Of a stretch of DNA of 64,000 bases, positions 1-13,361 are shown piece by piece. Positions within the stretch are counted from its first letter, which is position 1; each line of letters opens with the position of its first letter. Source of the stretch: Flaccisagitta enflata (Eukaryota; Chaetognatha; Sagittoidea; Aphragmophora); assembly GCA_965153355.1 (NCBI GenBank), contig OZ231128.1, positions 20,274,001-20,338,000 on the forward strand, in the 5' to 3' direction. The position numbers were made by a program, and so were the translations under genes. The notes under the pieces are model-generated. The model saw only the letters and a list, made by a program, of their open reading frames with translations, did not search any database and was not told the DNA's origin.

Positions 1-201
1 CAAGCTGGGATTTTACCTGTGTGGCTTTGAAGAGTGTGAGGAAGAAATAACAAGGGTATCAAAGCAGAAATAAAATGGATTTTGAACTTTTGAAACAGAA
101 TTTGACAAACGCTGATTGCGAACTGCGAAGACCAGAGACGAATAGATCGACCAATCAACCGTTCTAGAAGAGACTCAAGAGTGTAGAGCATAGCACTGTC
201 A

Positions 202-407
<206 letters not shown>

Positions 408-540
408 TCAAAAGGGTATGGGGAATGGGGGGGGCGTAGCAGTGTTTCCCTGATACTGGTTCATAGGCACCTTGTATCACAACAGAGCTTAGATAAAAAT
501 TTAGGTGGGTACTGGGTTTTCAAAAAAAGGTGAGAAACTA

Positions 541-713
541 AACCATGGCCGAGTAAATGGCCAATAAGAAGTTGCATGCAGGTGGGCAGGGTCAGTATTA
601 CGGGTGGGCAGGGGCTGTATTGCCAATAACGCGTTATCCATCCATCCATTTCGTGTTATTGATGACAGACCTTCCCTCAGACTTTAGACGGACACAGAGC
701 CAGCGACTAAAGC
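541..713 (+). mobile_element. Hairpin-family element, degenerate copy
   Basis: A diverged copy begins ...CATGGCCGAGTAAATGGCCAATAAG, has tag GTTGCATGC and the usual GGTGGGCAGGG box, and ends GCGACTAAAG. Its hairpin arm is decayed. It abuts the next copy head to head. Confidence 0.55.
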
Positions 714-720
714 AATTTTT

Positions 721-1076
721 AGTCGCGTGCACGCGACTCTACACCCCGCTTTGTCCGTCGGTTGGTCGGTCGGTCGGTTGGTTGGTTGGTCACACTTTAC
801 TTTTTTTATCACTTTTATTTCTTTAAGTAATTTTAAGTCATTCTAAGTCATTTTAAGTAATTTTAAGTCATTCTAAGTCATTCTAAGACATTTTAAGTCA
901 TTCTAAGTCATTTTAAGTCATTTTAAGTCATTATTGTTATTGTAGTCAATATAGTCCTTTTCATCATTTTAAGTCATTCTAAGTCGTTTTAAGTCATTTT
1001 TCAGTCATTCTAAGTCATTCTAAGCCATCTTAGATTATTTATGTCCTGCACGCGACTTATAGGTGTTGGCCTTGTT
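721..1076 (-). mobile_element. Hairpin-family element with internal AAGTCATT array
   Basis: The hairpin AGTCGCGTGCACGCGACT (721-738) is followed by the GTCG/GGTC-rich box and ACTTTACTTTTTTT, then a degenerate 10-11 bp tandem array (AAGTCATTCT, about 826-1025), then GCACGCGACTTATAGG and TGTTGGCCTTGTT. The tag is the same at both ends. The copy at 12981 has the same organisation. Confidence 0.8.
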
Positions 1077-1443
1077 TATTGAACACCAAGTAGGTGGAGC
1101 CATTTCAGATACCAACTGGTGAATCCGGCGTTTAGGAGGACACTGTTTATTCACACCTGTGTATTACTAAGCATGCATGTATCTGGAATATCCTTGGATG
1201 ACTTAAGGACAAGTTGCATAGTTGAGGGCCAAAGAGCTGAATATTAGAGGGTATTGAAAATAGAAGGAGCAATTCGAACAGCATCTATTTGCCATGGATA
1301 CAATCTTTACTCTTGCAAAAACAAACAGGGGAAAATCTCTCAAAATCTGTCTAGGAATGGCTGGTTTAGAAATGTGAGAAGGCAGAAAAACTCTCTCACT
1401 GTTAATGTTAATGAATCTGCGGGGAACAAAAAATAGAGAGAGC

Positions 1444-1555
<112 letters not shown>

Positions 1556-1850
1556 GGCGACTGTTGCAAATGAGTCTGGAGTTCTTTTAAATTAGGAGAC
1601 ATTCAAGAGGAATTTAAATTTAGTGTGTCTGTGGTTGACAAAGAAAAGAGTATACACTGTACAATTTGTCACTGGCGAGTTCCTCTGCCATTCCTACTGT
1701 CACTATCACTGTCACTGTCACTGTTACAATATATTCTGAGATTCTGCCACCTTCGTTTGCCAATTATCTGCCCTTTCCATTTGCTTTTATATTCAACCTT
1801 TTGTACTTATGCACTTGATTTTCATTTGCCTTTGTTTTTGCATCTTTTTA

Positions 1851-2690
1851 AGTCGCTTGCATGCGACTCTATAACCCGCTATGTCGGTTGATCGGTCTTT
1901 GCCTCTGCTGCCTCCACCTTTGCCTCTGCTTCTACCTCGGGATTTGCCTCTACTGCCTCCTCTTCTGGAAATGCTTCTACCTCGGGCTTTGCCCTTGCTG
2001 CCTCCTCCTCTACGTCTGCCTTGGGTTTTGCCCCTGCTGCCTCCTCTGCCTCTGCCTCAGCCTCTACTTTTGGCTCTACCTCAGGCTTCACTTTTGCTGC
2101 TGCCTCCTCCTCTGCCTCTGCCTCTACCTCAGGCTTTGCCGCTGCTGCCTCCTCCTCTGCCTCTGCCTCGGGTTTTGTCCCTGCTGCCTTCTCCTCTGCC
2201 TCTGCCTCAGCCTCTACTTTTGCCTCTACCTCTGGCTTCGCTTTTGCTGCTGCCTCCTCCTCTGCCTCTGCCTCTACCTTAGGCTTTGCCGCTGCTGCCT
2301 CCTCCTCTGCCCTTGCCTCGGGTTTTGTCCCTGCTGCCTCCTCCTCTGCCTCTGCCTCTGCCTCAGCCTCTACTTTTGCCTCTACCTCTGGCTTCGCTTT
2401 TGCTGCTGCCTCCTCCTCTGCCTCTGCCTCTACCTCAGGCTTTGCCGCTGCTGCCCCCTCCTCTGCCTCTGCCTCAGCCTCTACTTTTGCCTCTACCTCA
2501 GGCTTCGCTTTTGCTGCTGCCTCCTTCTCTGCCCTTGCCTCTACCTCAGCCTCTACTTTTGCCTCTACCTCAGGCTTTGCCCCTGCTGCCTCCTCCTCTA
2601 CCTCAGCCTATACTTTTGCCACTACCTTAGGCTTTCCCTTCGCTGCTGCCCCCTCAGATTCTGCTACTGCTGCTGCGGTGCCTGCGGTGG
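1851..2690 (-). repeat. Hairpin-family end followed by a CTGCCTC minisatellite
   Basis: A hairpin (AGTCGCTTGCATGCGACT) and CTCTATAACCCGCT at 1851-1880 mark one end of a hairpin-family element. It continues into about 750 bases of a complex minisatellite based on GCCTCTGCCTCTACCTC, with a higher-order period near 120-170 bases. Long frames are open on both strands (Ala/Ser or Leu/Pro-rich) only because the unit lacks stops; I do not call a gene. The opposite end of the element is not recognisable. Confidence 0.7.
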
Positions 2691-3024
2691 AAATTCCATA
2701 GCAGCGCCAAATGCGGTTTTATGATGCCATCAAAGCGGTAATTAGAAGACCAGCAATAAGGAAAGAAGAGAGAAAGAGAGAGAGAAAAAAAAACCGATTG
2801 AAAAGAAAATAAAAGAAAAAAAAGTGATATGAAGGAAAGAAATGAAGTGAAGGAAGAAGGAAAATAAAGAAACCTATAAAGAAAAAGAAATGCGTTCACG
2901 AAAACCGATAGTTGTTTAAGATGAGAATACATGAAATGACTTTAATGAACGCGTTATTGTAAATATACCAAATATACGTTTTCATCATTCAACGATTCTC
3001 ATCAGATGATATGTACCACTTGTT

Positions 3025-3207
3025 AGTCGCGTGCACGCGACTCTACAATCCGCTTTGTCCGTCCGTCCGTCCGTCGGTCACACTTTTCTTTTTTTTTATG
3101 ATTTTATTTCTTTGACCTCACTGCCCCTGCCCAAGTGGTCTGGTGACCTCCAATATGGCCCCTGCCCACCCGCACGCGACTTCGGTAGCCGTGTATCCGG
3201 CCTTGTT
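3025..3207 (-). mobile_element. Hairpin-family element, complete
   Basis: Starts with hairpin AGTCGCGTGCACGCGACT, then four GTCC units, ACACTTTTCTTTTTTTTATG, a TGACCTC...CCTGCCC block, the matching subterminal tag CCGCACGCGACT, and the tail GTAGCCGTGTATCCGGCC then TTGTT. It is 183 bp long and a good reference copy of the short form. Confidence 0.85.
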
Positions 3208-3243
3208 CTTTATGAATATTTCTCGTCTGCTTTCTAAATCTCA

Positions 3244-4624
3244 CACTCAAAAAAAAAGGACGATATACAATAAATAAATATCGTCTGTTGTATTTGAACA
3301 GACATTATTGTATTTCAGCTAATACAACAAATTGTACAGCAAATAGAACGAATTGTACAGCAAATACAACGAATTGGATAGCAATTGCAATAATTGTACT
3401 GATTCCCCCGAAAAAATGCAAAAAAAACAAAAAATGTATCGGGAAGATGGCCGAGAAACCGAGTCTCTTTGCTGTACAATTATTTAAACAAAAATACAAT
3501 TAGTAAAAAATTTGGACTCTGCCAAAAAAAGGAAAATTTCGAGTCCATAGACAATATAATTATTGTATTTAACAGACTCTAAACTTTTTCGGCCATCGCA
3601 AAAAAAAATTAGTCAAAAAACGGTTTAATAATTGTATTTACGAGACTAAAATTTTTCGGCCCTCGAAATCAGAAAGTTAAAGTCCAGGAACAGTATCATT
3701 ATTGTAATTACAGACTCTAAAATTTTGCAGACCACAAAAAAAAAAAATTAGAGTCCATGAACAATATAATTTTAATCTCATTTGCATATTGTGGCAATCC
3801 ACGTTTCCATTAATAACTTAGTTGTATCTTGATGAATTGTTGTGTGACTTGGTACCTGTATACTGTAGACATAGGAGATTAGCTCAATGATGTTATTTTA
3901 TAGGATTTCCATCTCACATGGTCGTTTGGTGGTGTTAATGGTCTTAACCTTTGAGGATCTTTCCATATCTTCAGGGATGATATGGTTCAAGGAAAATCCT
4001 AAAATAGTATGCTGTTGGCTTTACAAGATTCTTTGCCATGCTTTTGGTATACTCTGCCTGCAGCTTCCAGAGGCTAGTTCCTCATGCCCAACCCTTTGAT
4101 AGAGTGAGAGATAGATGAGCCTTTTGAGGTGCCTATCATCTATCCACACTGATGAGCATGGCAGGTGTTGAACTGTTAGAATCTCCTCAAGTCAATTTAG
4201 AAGGCTGCCAGGGTAGTTTCTTTGCTGGTTTTTTTTTAATGGCTTTTCGGCTATACAATTTTTGTATTCGGCTATACAATTATTGTATTTATTATGGGTT
4301 CTAGCGCTGAAATACAATTTTTGTATTTTTTTTTTCTGCTCGCTGCCTGCTCCTTTTTTATTCAATTATTGTATAAATTATGGAATACAATAATTAAATA
4401 TCGTCGCCTTTTTTTATACAATAATTGAATATCGTCGTTTTTTTATACAATTTTTGTTTTTTCCAGTACAATTGCTATACAATCGTCATACATCTCGTGT
4501 ATTTGCTGTACAACTGCTGTACAATTCGGTTTACAATTAGTTGTATTATCTGAAATACAATAACGTCCGTTCAAATACAACAGACGATATTTATTTATTG
4601 TATTTTAGGAAATTTTTTTGAGTG
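3244..4624. mobile_element. TIR element of 1.4 kb with about 165-bp inverted ends
   Basis: The left end (CACTCAAAAAAA..., TAAATAAATATCGTCTGTTG, TGTACAGCAAATA) recurs inverted at 4455-4624. The outer dinucleotides are CA on the left and TA on the right, so a mutated TA duplication is possible. The interior holds diverged 60-100 bp repeats (GAGTCCATAGACAATATAAT) and no transposase ORF. It is a non-autonomous DNA transposon of unknown superfamily, inserted upstream of the DPVY exon. Confidence 0.7.
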
Positions 4625-4810
4625 TAGCTTTTTGACGTGCTAAATATGCAGTAAGTTTTTTCACCTGTCCTAAAAAACATTATCATAGAGTTGTGAAATG
4701 GGAAGAAGTATGAACGATGTAACGAGATGATGATAACTGTACATATATTCTATCAATTAATCTGTTATACTAATTCATAATATCCTTTACATCTTTTGTT
4801 TTTGTTGCAG

Positions 4811-4879
4811 TTGATCCAGTCTATGCCCTCTTGCAGAGTGCATCGGAAACTCGGGACAAGGCGCGGACGAAACGTCCAG
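4811..4879 (+). CDS. stac: stac exon with DPVY motif (internal exon)
   Basis: A strong acceptor (a T-rich tract, then ttgttgcag) precedes 69 nt and a donor, CCAG|gtagta. The exon begins and ends in phase 1, so it is symmetric. It reads (V)DPVYALLQSASETRDKART and ends KRP(G). In vertebrate STAC proteins a short conserved DPVYETLR-type segment follows the C1 domain; this matches in sequence and in position upstream of the SH3 domains. It splices in frame to 13362, giving RPGEGGSF. The preceding exon must end with one base and is not visible in the first 4.8 kb. Confidence 0.75.
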
Positions 4880-4906
4880 GTAGTAATTAAAACATTCTAA
4901 GTTGTA

Positions 4907-5112
4907 AGTCGCGACTCCACATGACGCTTTTTGGTCCGTCGGTCCGTCTGTCCGTCACAAATGTTTTATTTCATTTATTTATTTATTCATTCCTTCAGTT
5001 ATTTATTCATTCCTTCATTCATTCATTCATTTATTCATTCATTCATTCATTCATTCATTCATTCATTCATTCATTCATTCATTCATTCATTCATTCATTC
5101 ATTCATTCATTT
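4907..5112 (-). repeat. Hairpin-family head plus (ATTC)n array
   Basis: AGTCGCGACT and GTCCGTCGGTCCGTCTGTCC at 4907-4956 form the head of a hairpin-family element. It passes into a (TTCA)n tetranucleotide array to 5112, with no recognisable tail. It lies 28 bases after the DPVY exon donor. Confidence 0.7.
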
Positions 5113-5376
5113 ATCCACAACAATTTTGACGGTTTTGTCGGTTATACTTCATATTAAAGGCTTCACTCTCTGGCACTTAATCATATCTCTTGTTTCTTAT
5201 TGTTAGCTCTCACTCCAACAAAATTCCATACCTAAGTTTATAACGTTGAACTATCATGTAAAAATGTAAATGGCAACGAGTTGAACAGTTCTTTGCATAT
5301 CTCACACACGAATATTTAAATTATGGAATACGGAGCTTCTTGAACCTTTTTTTCTGCTTTCATTTTCATTTGACAG

Positions 5377-5444
5377 GAAAAATTCTTCCTACGAGCTCAA
5401 TTTCTAGAATTGGAAGAGCTCAAAAGGGGACTTCAAAAACACGA
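5377..5444 (+). CDS. Possible 68-nt cassette exon
   Basis: A pyrimidine-rich stretch and tttgacag precede an open segment reading (G)KILPTSSISRIGRAQKGTS, then KTR, before CGA|gtgaaa. It starts in phase 1, compatible with the exon ending at 4879, but ends in phase 0, whereas the main frame of the exon at 13362 needs phase 1. If used, it would shift the next exon into its alternative open frame. A long (GA)n array follows within 20 bases. It could equally be chance; no homologue is recognised. Confidence 0.25.
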
Positions 5445-5461
5445 GTGAAATTATTGCATGA

Positions 5462-5719
<258 letters not shown>

Positions 5720-6022
5720 GGAGACAAAGACAGAGACAGAGACTGAGACAGAGAGACAGAGAAAGAGACAGAGAGAGAGAGACAGAATAGACCACACTCA
5801 TCCAAACACGAGCATACACCTTTACAAAAACACCAACATATACAGATTTATACGCACATATACATTGTGAAACGGACAAACAGTAATGACAAAAAATACA
5901 GAGGAGACAAATAGATAGCAAAACAAACAAAAACAAAATAAAAATAATGACGTAAATTCAACTCAAGCACGTATTCTTTCCTCATTTCCATCGCCTCTCG
6001 TGTGTATTCTGTTTTTTTTTTT

Positions 6023-6420
6023 GGGCAGCGGCCCCAAAGGGGTTGATGACCGCTTTCACACATAGGTGAAGTTTCTCCTTCTTCTTCTCCTCCTCCTCCT
6101 TCTCCATGCTAGCATTGAGGCTCAAATCCGAGCCTTGAGGCCCAAATCCTAGCCTCAAAGCCCAAATCCTAGCCTCCAAGCTCAAAATCCAGCCTTGAGG
6201 CTCAAACCTCAGCCTTGAGCCTCAAATCCCAGCCACAAGGCTCAAATCCTAGCCTTGAAGCTCAAATCCCAACCTGGAGGCTCAAATCACAGCCTTGAGG
6301 CTCAAATCACGACCAAAGACCTAAATTCCATTATTTATGCTCAAATTCAAGCCTAGATCATCATCACACACCCACATATACTCACATAGGGACAAAGGGT
6401 ACCGCTGACCATCTAACGCT
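6023..6420. mobile_element. GGGCAGCGGCCCC-type element with CTCAAATC minisatellite
   Basis: Begins GGGCAGCGGCCCCAAAGGGG then TTGATGACC, continues into about 12 copies of a 20-bp unit (GCCTTGAGGCTCAAATCC), and ends near GGTACCGCTGACCATCTAAC. The same ends occur at 37481-38153 and 40921-41935. The GGGGCCGCTGCCC partner is missing here. Confidence 0.6.
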
Positions 6421-6429
6421 TTTGCGACT

Positions 6430-7300
6430 ATTCTTCGTATTCGTCTTCATATTTAATCCCTGCAAAAGTCACAACCAATACTTCCTCGACAACCCCGCTT
6501 CTTTTTTTCTAGTTCCATCTCCACAGTTTTTTTCTGCCTTCCTCTGTCTGTCTTAGTAGCAAGGGGATACCTAAAAATTTTATCTCACTTTTTCAGATAA
6601 TATTGATGAAATAAGCCTGATAAGGTATTTTTAAAAGTATATCTTCAATGAAATATTGACCGGGAACAATTTTTATACAAACCAGAAAATAATAATTAAA
6701 CAGAATTTGAGTTAAAATAATCGTTCATTTCTACTTTCTTCCTTCCACCAAAGTTGTCTTGCTCAGTAGTTTTTATTTAAATATGCTGTGGAAAGATGCG
6801 ATCGGGAGAAGGGGTGCGCATTGGAGAAAATATTTTTTGAAAACAGTTTTCAACAGTATGAAGTCTACTCTATCACATATGTGTGAATCGCGCGTATGGA
6901 AGAATTTTGAGACTCCCTTCTATTCATTCCAAGTTGATAGTTTTTTCAGCATTTTCTCAGGATTCCGTTTCTTGTTTTTTCTCGTTTTTTTCAATGTTGC
7001 TTGATTGTCTCAGGTGTGTTTTGACGTATATCTGCCCATGTGAGCATATACAAAGCTTTTAACCATGTTTTCACTAATTATCTTAGGCATATCAAACTCA
7101 TTTTTACGCACAAATTAGACATTTTTCAACGATAGATCACATCGTTTTGAACAGTTACATGTCCGGTCTCTAGTCTTAGTCTCTGACTTTTAAATTGTCA
7201 GTCTTTCAGTTTTTCTGTCTGTCGGTTTTTTTGACGAATTAATTGGTATTTCGTCGTCCTAGTCTGTACGTCGGTGACTGCATCACAGTCTCTCTCCCCT
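6430..7300. other. Intronic sequence, nothing recognised
   Basis: AT-rich single-copy-looking DNA inside the first stac intron. ORFs are short and without coding character. Confidence 0.6.
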
Positions 7301-7301
7301 T

Positions 7302-7407
<106 letters not shown>

Positions 7408-7774
7408 TCTTCTTTCTCAGGACCAGAAAGGCAGTATGAGTTTATTCCATTCATTGCATCCCCCATTTTGAATAACGTTTGTGAGCTAAGGTATATTTCA
7501 CTGATACCAGATAATCGCTCTCAAACTGAAGTCTTTCGATGCCAAAATAGCAATTTTTTTTGTGACCTTTTTTTCTCAAACGAGCAAAAAAGCGGTGAAA
7601 CGCGCTCCCACGCGAATCTAATGCTTTGGTGTCGTGAAAGATGGACACAAAGGACCTTATCGTCATCTTTTTCCATGAAAAGGACAATGTCCCTGCCATC
7701 AGCAGACCGTAAAAGATGACAAAAATTACAGAAGGGACAGCATTGACTAGTAAAAGCAGCAGAAATGGCGTGAA

Positions 7775-8247
7775 ACACAGCGCAATCTGTAGTACAAAAA
7801 AGTGACATTAATGCCCCGGGCAAAAGCCCTAATGTCCCCGGTAAAAAAAAGTTAGTTTGAATATGCCCGGTTCTATGCCCCGTTAAAAGTTAGTGAAAAA
7901 AATGATTCAGGGACTAAACGGGGACTTAACAGGGCATATGCCCCATTTAGTTTAGTTTTGTTTAATCAAAAATGTTTCGTCAAAAATCAGTAAACCCTTT
8001 TTTCAGTGGCTTTCTTTAAGTCGATTTCTATTGTGAAAATCGTCAGGGCATATGCCCCATTTAGTTTAGAAATGAAGAAAATAAGTTAGTCTTATTGGGG
8101 GATTCCCCGGGGATTCCCCGGGGAATTCCCCCAGGATCAAACTCTGACATTTTTAGACTATGCCCAGTTTACTTATGAATAATTGTAACGGGGAAATTCC
8201 CAGGGAATTCCCCGGGGCATTAATGTCACTACAGATTGCGCTCTGTG
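7775..8247. mobile_element. MITE with GGGG/CCCC-rich inverted ends
   Basis: ACACAGCGCAATCTGTAGT at 7775 and its inverse at 8228-8247 bracket a second inverted pair, AGTGACATTAATGCCCCGGG versus CCCCGGGGCATTAATGTCACT. Inside, AGGGCATATGCCCCATTTAG occurs twice in direct orientation. There is no ORF. It is a non-autonomous element of unknown class. Confidence 0.7.
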
Positions 8248-8477
8248 AAATGTCATGATAAGGAAAAACATCGATTCAGTGATGACTTGACACAATGGGA
8301 AAAGTGTTGCGCTCTCTTGCTCTCGCTCTCTGCAGGGCTAAGGATGCGCGGGATTTTCATAAGTGTTCGCGTTCGCGTTTTCCAGCAGCTCGCGCATCGC
8401 GTTACGCATCGCATCCAACATTTTTGGTTGCTATCGCGTTTGCGTTACGCGTTTTCAACGCTTCCTACACTTTTTTC

Positions 8478-8534
8478 TTTTAGAAAGAAAGAAAGGAAGG
8501 AAGGAAAGAAGGAAGGAAGGGAGGAAGGAAGGAA

Positions 8535-8612
<78 letters not shown>

Positions 8613-8736
8613 AATAAGATGGAGAAAAGAAGAACAAAAAAAAAAGGAGGGAAGAAAGAAAGGAAGAAAGAAAGAAAGAAAGAAATAAGAATGAGAAAAG
8701 AAGAACAAAAGAAAGGAAGGAAGGAAGGAAGGAGGA

Positions 8737-8808
<72 letters not shown>

Positions 8809-9175
8809 GAAAAGAAGAACAAAAGAAAGGAAGGAAGGAAGAAAGGAAGGAAGGAAGAAATAAGGAAAGGAGAAAAGAAAAAAGAAAAAAGAAAAAAGAA
8901 AGAAAGAAAGAATCAAAGAAAGAAAGAAAGATAGAAGGCAGAAAGAGAGAAAGATAGTAAGAAAGAAAGAAGAAAAGAGAGGAAAAGAGAATGATAGAAA
9001 GAAAGATAGACAGATAGATAGAAGGAAGAAAGAAAAAGAAGGAAAGAGAGGAAAAGAGAATGATAGAAAGAAAGAAAGAAAGAAAGATATGAAGAAAAAA
9101 AAGAGAAAGAAAAAAAGTAAGAAATGAAGAAAGAAAATAAAAAAAAAGGAAAGAAATAAAAAAAGCGGAGTAAAA
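8478..9175 (+). repeat. Polypurine tract of GAAA/GGAA repeats
   Basis: Nearly 700 bases are almost entirely A and G on this strand, made of AAAG and GGAA units in shifting blocks with repeated GAGAAAAGAAGAACAAAAG markers. Frames read as KERKKERK or FLSFFLS and are not genes. Confidence 0.95.
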
Positions 9176-9266
9176 ATGGAATTTCATGAAAGAATGAAAA
9201 AAACATGATGGACAAAGTCTCTTAAAGAGTTGTTTCCGCAACTAAAACAAGTTAACATAGCATATG

Positions 9267-9380
<114 letters not shown>

Positions 9381-9465
9381 ATCTTATAAAACCAACGAAC
9401 AAAGGGTTGGATGGACAAGAGAAAGAAAGAGAAATTTCAAGTATGGAGAATAAAACATGTAGGTA

Positions 9466-9641
9466 CAGTGGAACCCCGCAATAACAGCCTCGCTTTTAAA
9501 GGTTGCCCATCAATAAAGGTTAATATTTTGAGGTTCCAAATAATAGTTTTTAATGTTATTTCACCTCTCTTTAAAGGATACCCTGAGATAAAGGTAAAAA
9601 ATCTTCAGTCCCAATGGGACCGATGAGGCGGAGTCCTACTG
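9466..9641. mobile_element. pogo/Tigger-like MITE
   Basis: The 176-bp element starts CAGTGGAACCCCGC and ends GCGGAGTCCTACTG, flanked by TA on both sides (9464-9465 and 9642-9643). CAGTGGAACC-type ends with TA duplication are typical of pogo/Tigger-group Tc1/mariner elements. It has no transposase. Confidence 0.65.
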
Positions 9642-9689
9642 TATGTCATTTTTTTCAATGTCAGCATGTTTTGAGTTTAAAGGTTTAGG

Positions 9690-10038
9690 ACAAGGCAACG
9701 CAAAAGCGCATGAATGCGAACGCTTCAGTGAGGATGCGCGTTCGCATCCACTCCCATATTTTATCAAATGCGTTTGCATCCTTATCCGCGTTAAGGAAAA
9801 TTTCGCGCATCCTGTGCGTTCGCATTCGCATCCCGGATCGCATCCTTACCCCTGGCTCTCTGGCTCTCTCTCTCGCTCTCTGGCTCTTTCTCTCTTGCTC
9901 TCGCTCTTGCTCTCTTGCTCTTGCTCTCGCTGTCACTGTTGCTCTCGCGCTCTTGCTCTTGCTATCTTGCTCTCTTGCTCTTGCTCTCGCGCTCTTGCTC
10001 TTGCTCTCGCTCTCGTTCTTGCACTCGCTCTCGCTCTC

Positions 10039-10092
<54 letters not shown>

Positions 10093-10106
10093 ACTCTCTC
10101 TGTCAT
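9690..10106 (+). repeat. GCGTTCGCATCC-rich stretch and degenerate CT array
   Basis: A degenerate GCGTTCGCATCC repeat (to about 9850; a similar patch is at 8340-8460) leads into about 250 bases of CTCTCG/CTCTTG degenerating from and into pure CT. Confidence 0.8.
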
Positions 10107-10139
10107 ACTTCACTAGAGATCATTTTCGCGACGAAGGAA

Positions 10140-10400
10140 CAACAAGTACCCCGGGGGTACAACGATGCGTCCACATGCGGCTTAGCTTGTTAAGAATGAT
10201 GCAATATTGCATCAATCATGTGGAATGATGCAATGTTATTCTGGGAGTGTGAACCAGTCAAGAGTCAACGGAATGATGCAATAATCTGAGATATTTCGAA
10301 GATTCTATGCATTTTCATCGTTCTCAACTCGATCACCACGGACCGACGGACGGACCGACGGACAGACAAAGCCTCTTATAGAGATGCGTGGACGCATCTA
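10140..10400 (+). mobile_element. Hairpin-family element, tag GATGCGTCCAC
   Basis: The 5' end ACAAGTACCCCGGGGGTACA is followed by tag GATGCGTCCAC. The 3' end has CACGGACCGACGGACGGACC, GCCTCTTATAGA and hairpin GATGCGTGGACGCATC, then TAAAA. The 3' half of the hairpin, GTGGACGCATC, is the exact inverse of the 11-nt 5' tag, so both ends share a tag distinct from the GTCGCGTGC copies. Confidence 0.8.
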
Positions 10401-10409
10401 AAAACTTTT

Positions 10410-11340
10410 TCATGGAACAGTGGGAAAAAAATATCGATTTACACCAGGGGAAGAAATGACATCTTTCATAATATTGGCCTTGTAGCTTTTTTGACATCAA
10501 AAGAACAACAATGTTTAATAATTTAACCTTCAAGTTCATTTCAGAAAGCACAAAAATTGTACTTCGTGTCATTGTTGATAAGAAAGATAAAAAATGTCGT
10601 TTGGTTTACGCGATCTCTCAGTTTGTTGAGAAAAATATTCGAGCTTCTTTAAGAAAATCTGAAAACAGTATGCGTAAAATTGCCAGTAAGCAAATTGTTT
10701 CTATTATTCCCCGGCCTTAGCAACGATTTTGATGCAGCGGCATTTTAATTCACCCATGCATTAACTTTATTAAGGCAGTCCTGGATAGACCAAGATCATA
10801 CAGTGAATTCAGCATTGAAAGAGTCATTGTCCTTTCTATTTCTATTTCTATTCCAGACTGCAATTTTGCTCAAGTACCAAGCCACACTATCTTGATGGGG
10901 GTGTATCTCCTCACGGCGATTGGGCCATTGGGTTGGGACATCGTGATGTGGAAGACACAATTATGCCCTTTTTATTGCACAAAAAATCAGAAAGAGATTC
11001 ACCCTATGAGGCAAGGGTATTTGTAAACCTTACCTGATAAAGCACTGAATAAGTGTAATATCTGTACCTTGGTAAATACTGATTCAAGGATATCTGTACA
11101 TCTTAATTGATACAGCACTGAATATCTGATGCAAGGACATTTGTGCCTTTAAGAATACTGATTCAAGAATATTTTTACACCTTACCCAATACCGATGCAA
11201 TGGTATGCCTTGCCATTTCCTATGCCTGATAATCCTCTATCTTTTCCCTTCATTTTCTTCCTCCTGAATTTTTCCCTTTTGCTTGTTAATCACGCAAAGA
11301 AAAAGAAATGGAATTGCCCACGAAACGGAAAGCGAGATGA
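10410..11340. other. Intronic sequence, nothing recognised
   Basis: Unique-looking DNA with a loose 30-40 bp ATATCTGATGCAAGGACATTT-like repetition around 11040-11200. No exon with good splice sites was found. Confidence 0.5.
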
Positions 11341-11341
11341 A

Positions 11342-11568
<227 letters not shown>

Positions 11569-11867
11569 TCAAGACAGAGAGAAAGCTTTTGCGAGGGGAA
11601 AGTGAATAAGTCAAAGATTGTTGTATTTCGTAACTTTATTTTAACTCTTTGTTGCACATGTCATAAGAAAACACATCTTTAGGCATACAGACAAAAAGAA
11701 TATGCGAAGAACAGAAAGACAGACAGATAGAGACAAACAGAATCAACTGTCGTCACTGAGTCTATTTGCAGAGTCAAGTTCGGTATTTCACCATTAAATA
11801 CGATTAAATCATTTAAGCCTTAATGCATCTGTGACGACATATCATGTTTCTAATTTCTATAATAAAT

Positions 11868-12655
<788 letters not shown>

Positions 12656-12980
12656 GGAAAAACCCAGTATCATCGTTTCCTCTGCGCTGATACGCGTGAC
12701 AGATTCCGTTCCTCACTTGGCCATGTTTCCTTTCACTGACCTAGCTAAGTCTTAAACTGTCACCAACTTGTATGTTTACATGTTTACTTGCTTTGTTTTC
12801 TATATCGGGAAAGTGGGGGGCCGACATTGTATATACTTTTTTTTTGCCCTATCAAAGCCTTACATAATACATATAAACTGGCTGGTTTTCATTTCAGGAT
12901 ACGAATTCTTGGTTCTCTGTCTGACATTACCTCATGGCATACAAACAAATGACCCTGTCCATGTATCCGGCTTGGTTTTT

Positions 12981-13335
12981 AGTCGCGTGCACGCGACTCT
13001 ACAACCCGCTTTGTCCGTCCGTCCGTCCGTCCATCTGTTTGTTTGTCTGTCTGTCTGTCTGTCCGTTTGTCTGTCTGTCCAACTTTACTTTTTTTGTTAA
13101 CTTAAGTCATTCTACGTGTAAGTTATTTCAGGTCATTCTAAGTAACTTTAAGTCATAAAATGTCTATTAAGTCTCTTAAGTCAATTAGTCCAATTTTGTC
13201 ACTGAGGTTATTTTTCATCATTTTATGACTTTTCAAATCATTTTTCAAGTCATCTTTCAAGAGTTATTCAAAGTCAATTTAATTCATCTCAATTTATGTA
13301 TGTCTCGCACGCGACTTATTGGTGTTAGCCTTGTT
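12981..13335 (-). mobile_element. Hairpin-family element with AAGTCATT array
   Basis: Hairpin AGTCGCGTGCACGCGACT at 12981-12998, then seven GTCC/GTCT units, a degenerate AAGTCATTCTA array (13100-13290), CTCGCACGCGACTTATTGG and TGTTAGCCTTGTT. A detached family tail (CCATGTATCCGGCTTGG) lies directly in front at 12958-12976. The element ends only 26 bases before the exon at 13362. Confidence 0.8.
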
Positions 13336-13361
13336 TGTTTTGTTTTTTTCATAAATATCAG

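Noticed and set aside
721-738. AGTCGCGTGCACGCGACT as a palindromic operator or restriction-like site
   Set aside because: It is always at the same end of a transposon-like unit and changes together with the other end, so it is an element terminus rather than a regulatory site.
1861-2724. Overlapping long ORFs of 133-287 codons in several frames on both strands
   Set aside because: They exist because the GCCTCTGCC minisatellite lacks stop codons; the products are pure low-complexity Leu/Cys, Ala/Ser or Glu/Ala.
8445-9241. Many Lys/Arg/Glu and Phe/Leu/Ser ORFs
   Set aside because: Artefacts of the GAAA/GGAA polypurine tract.
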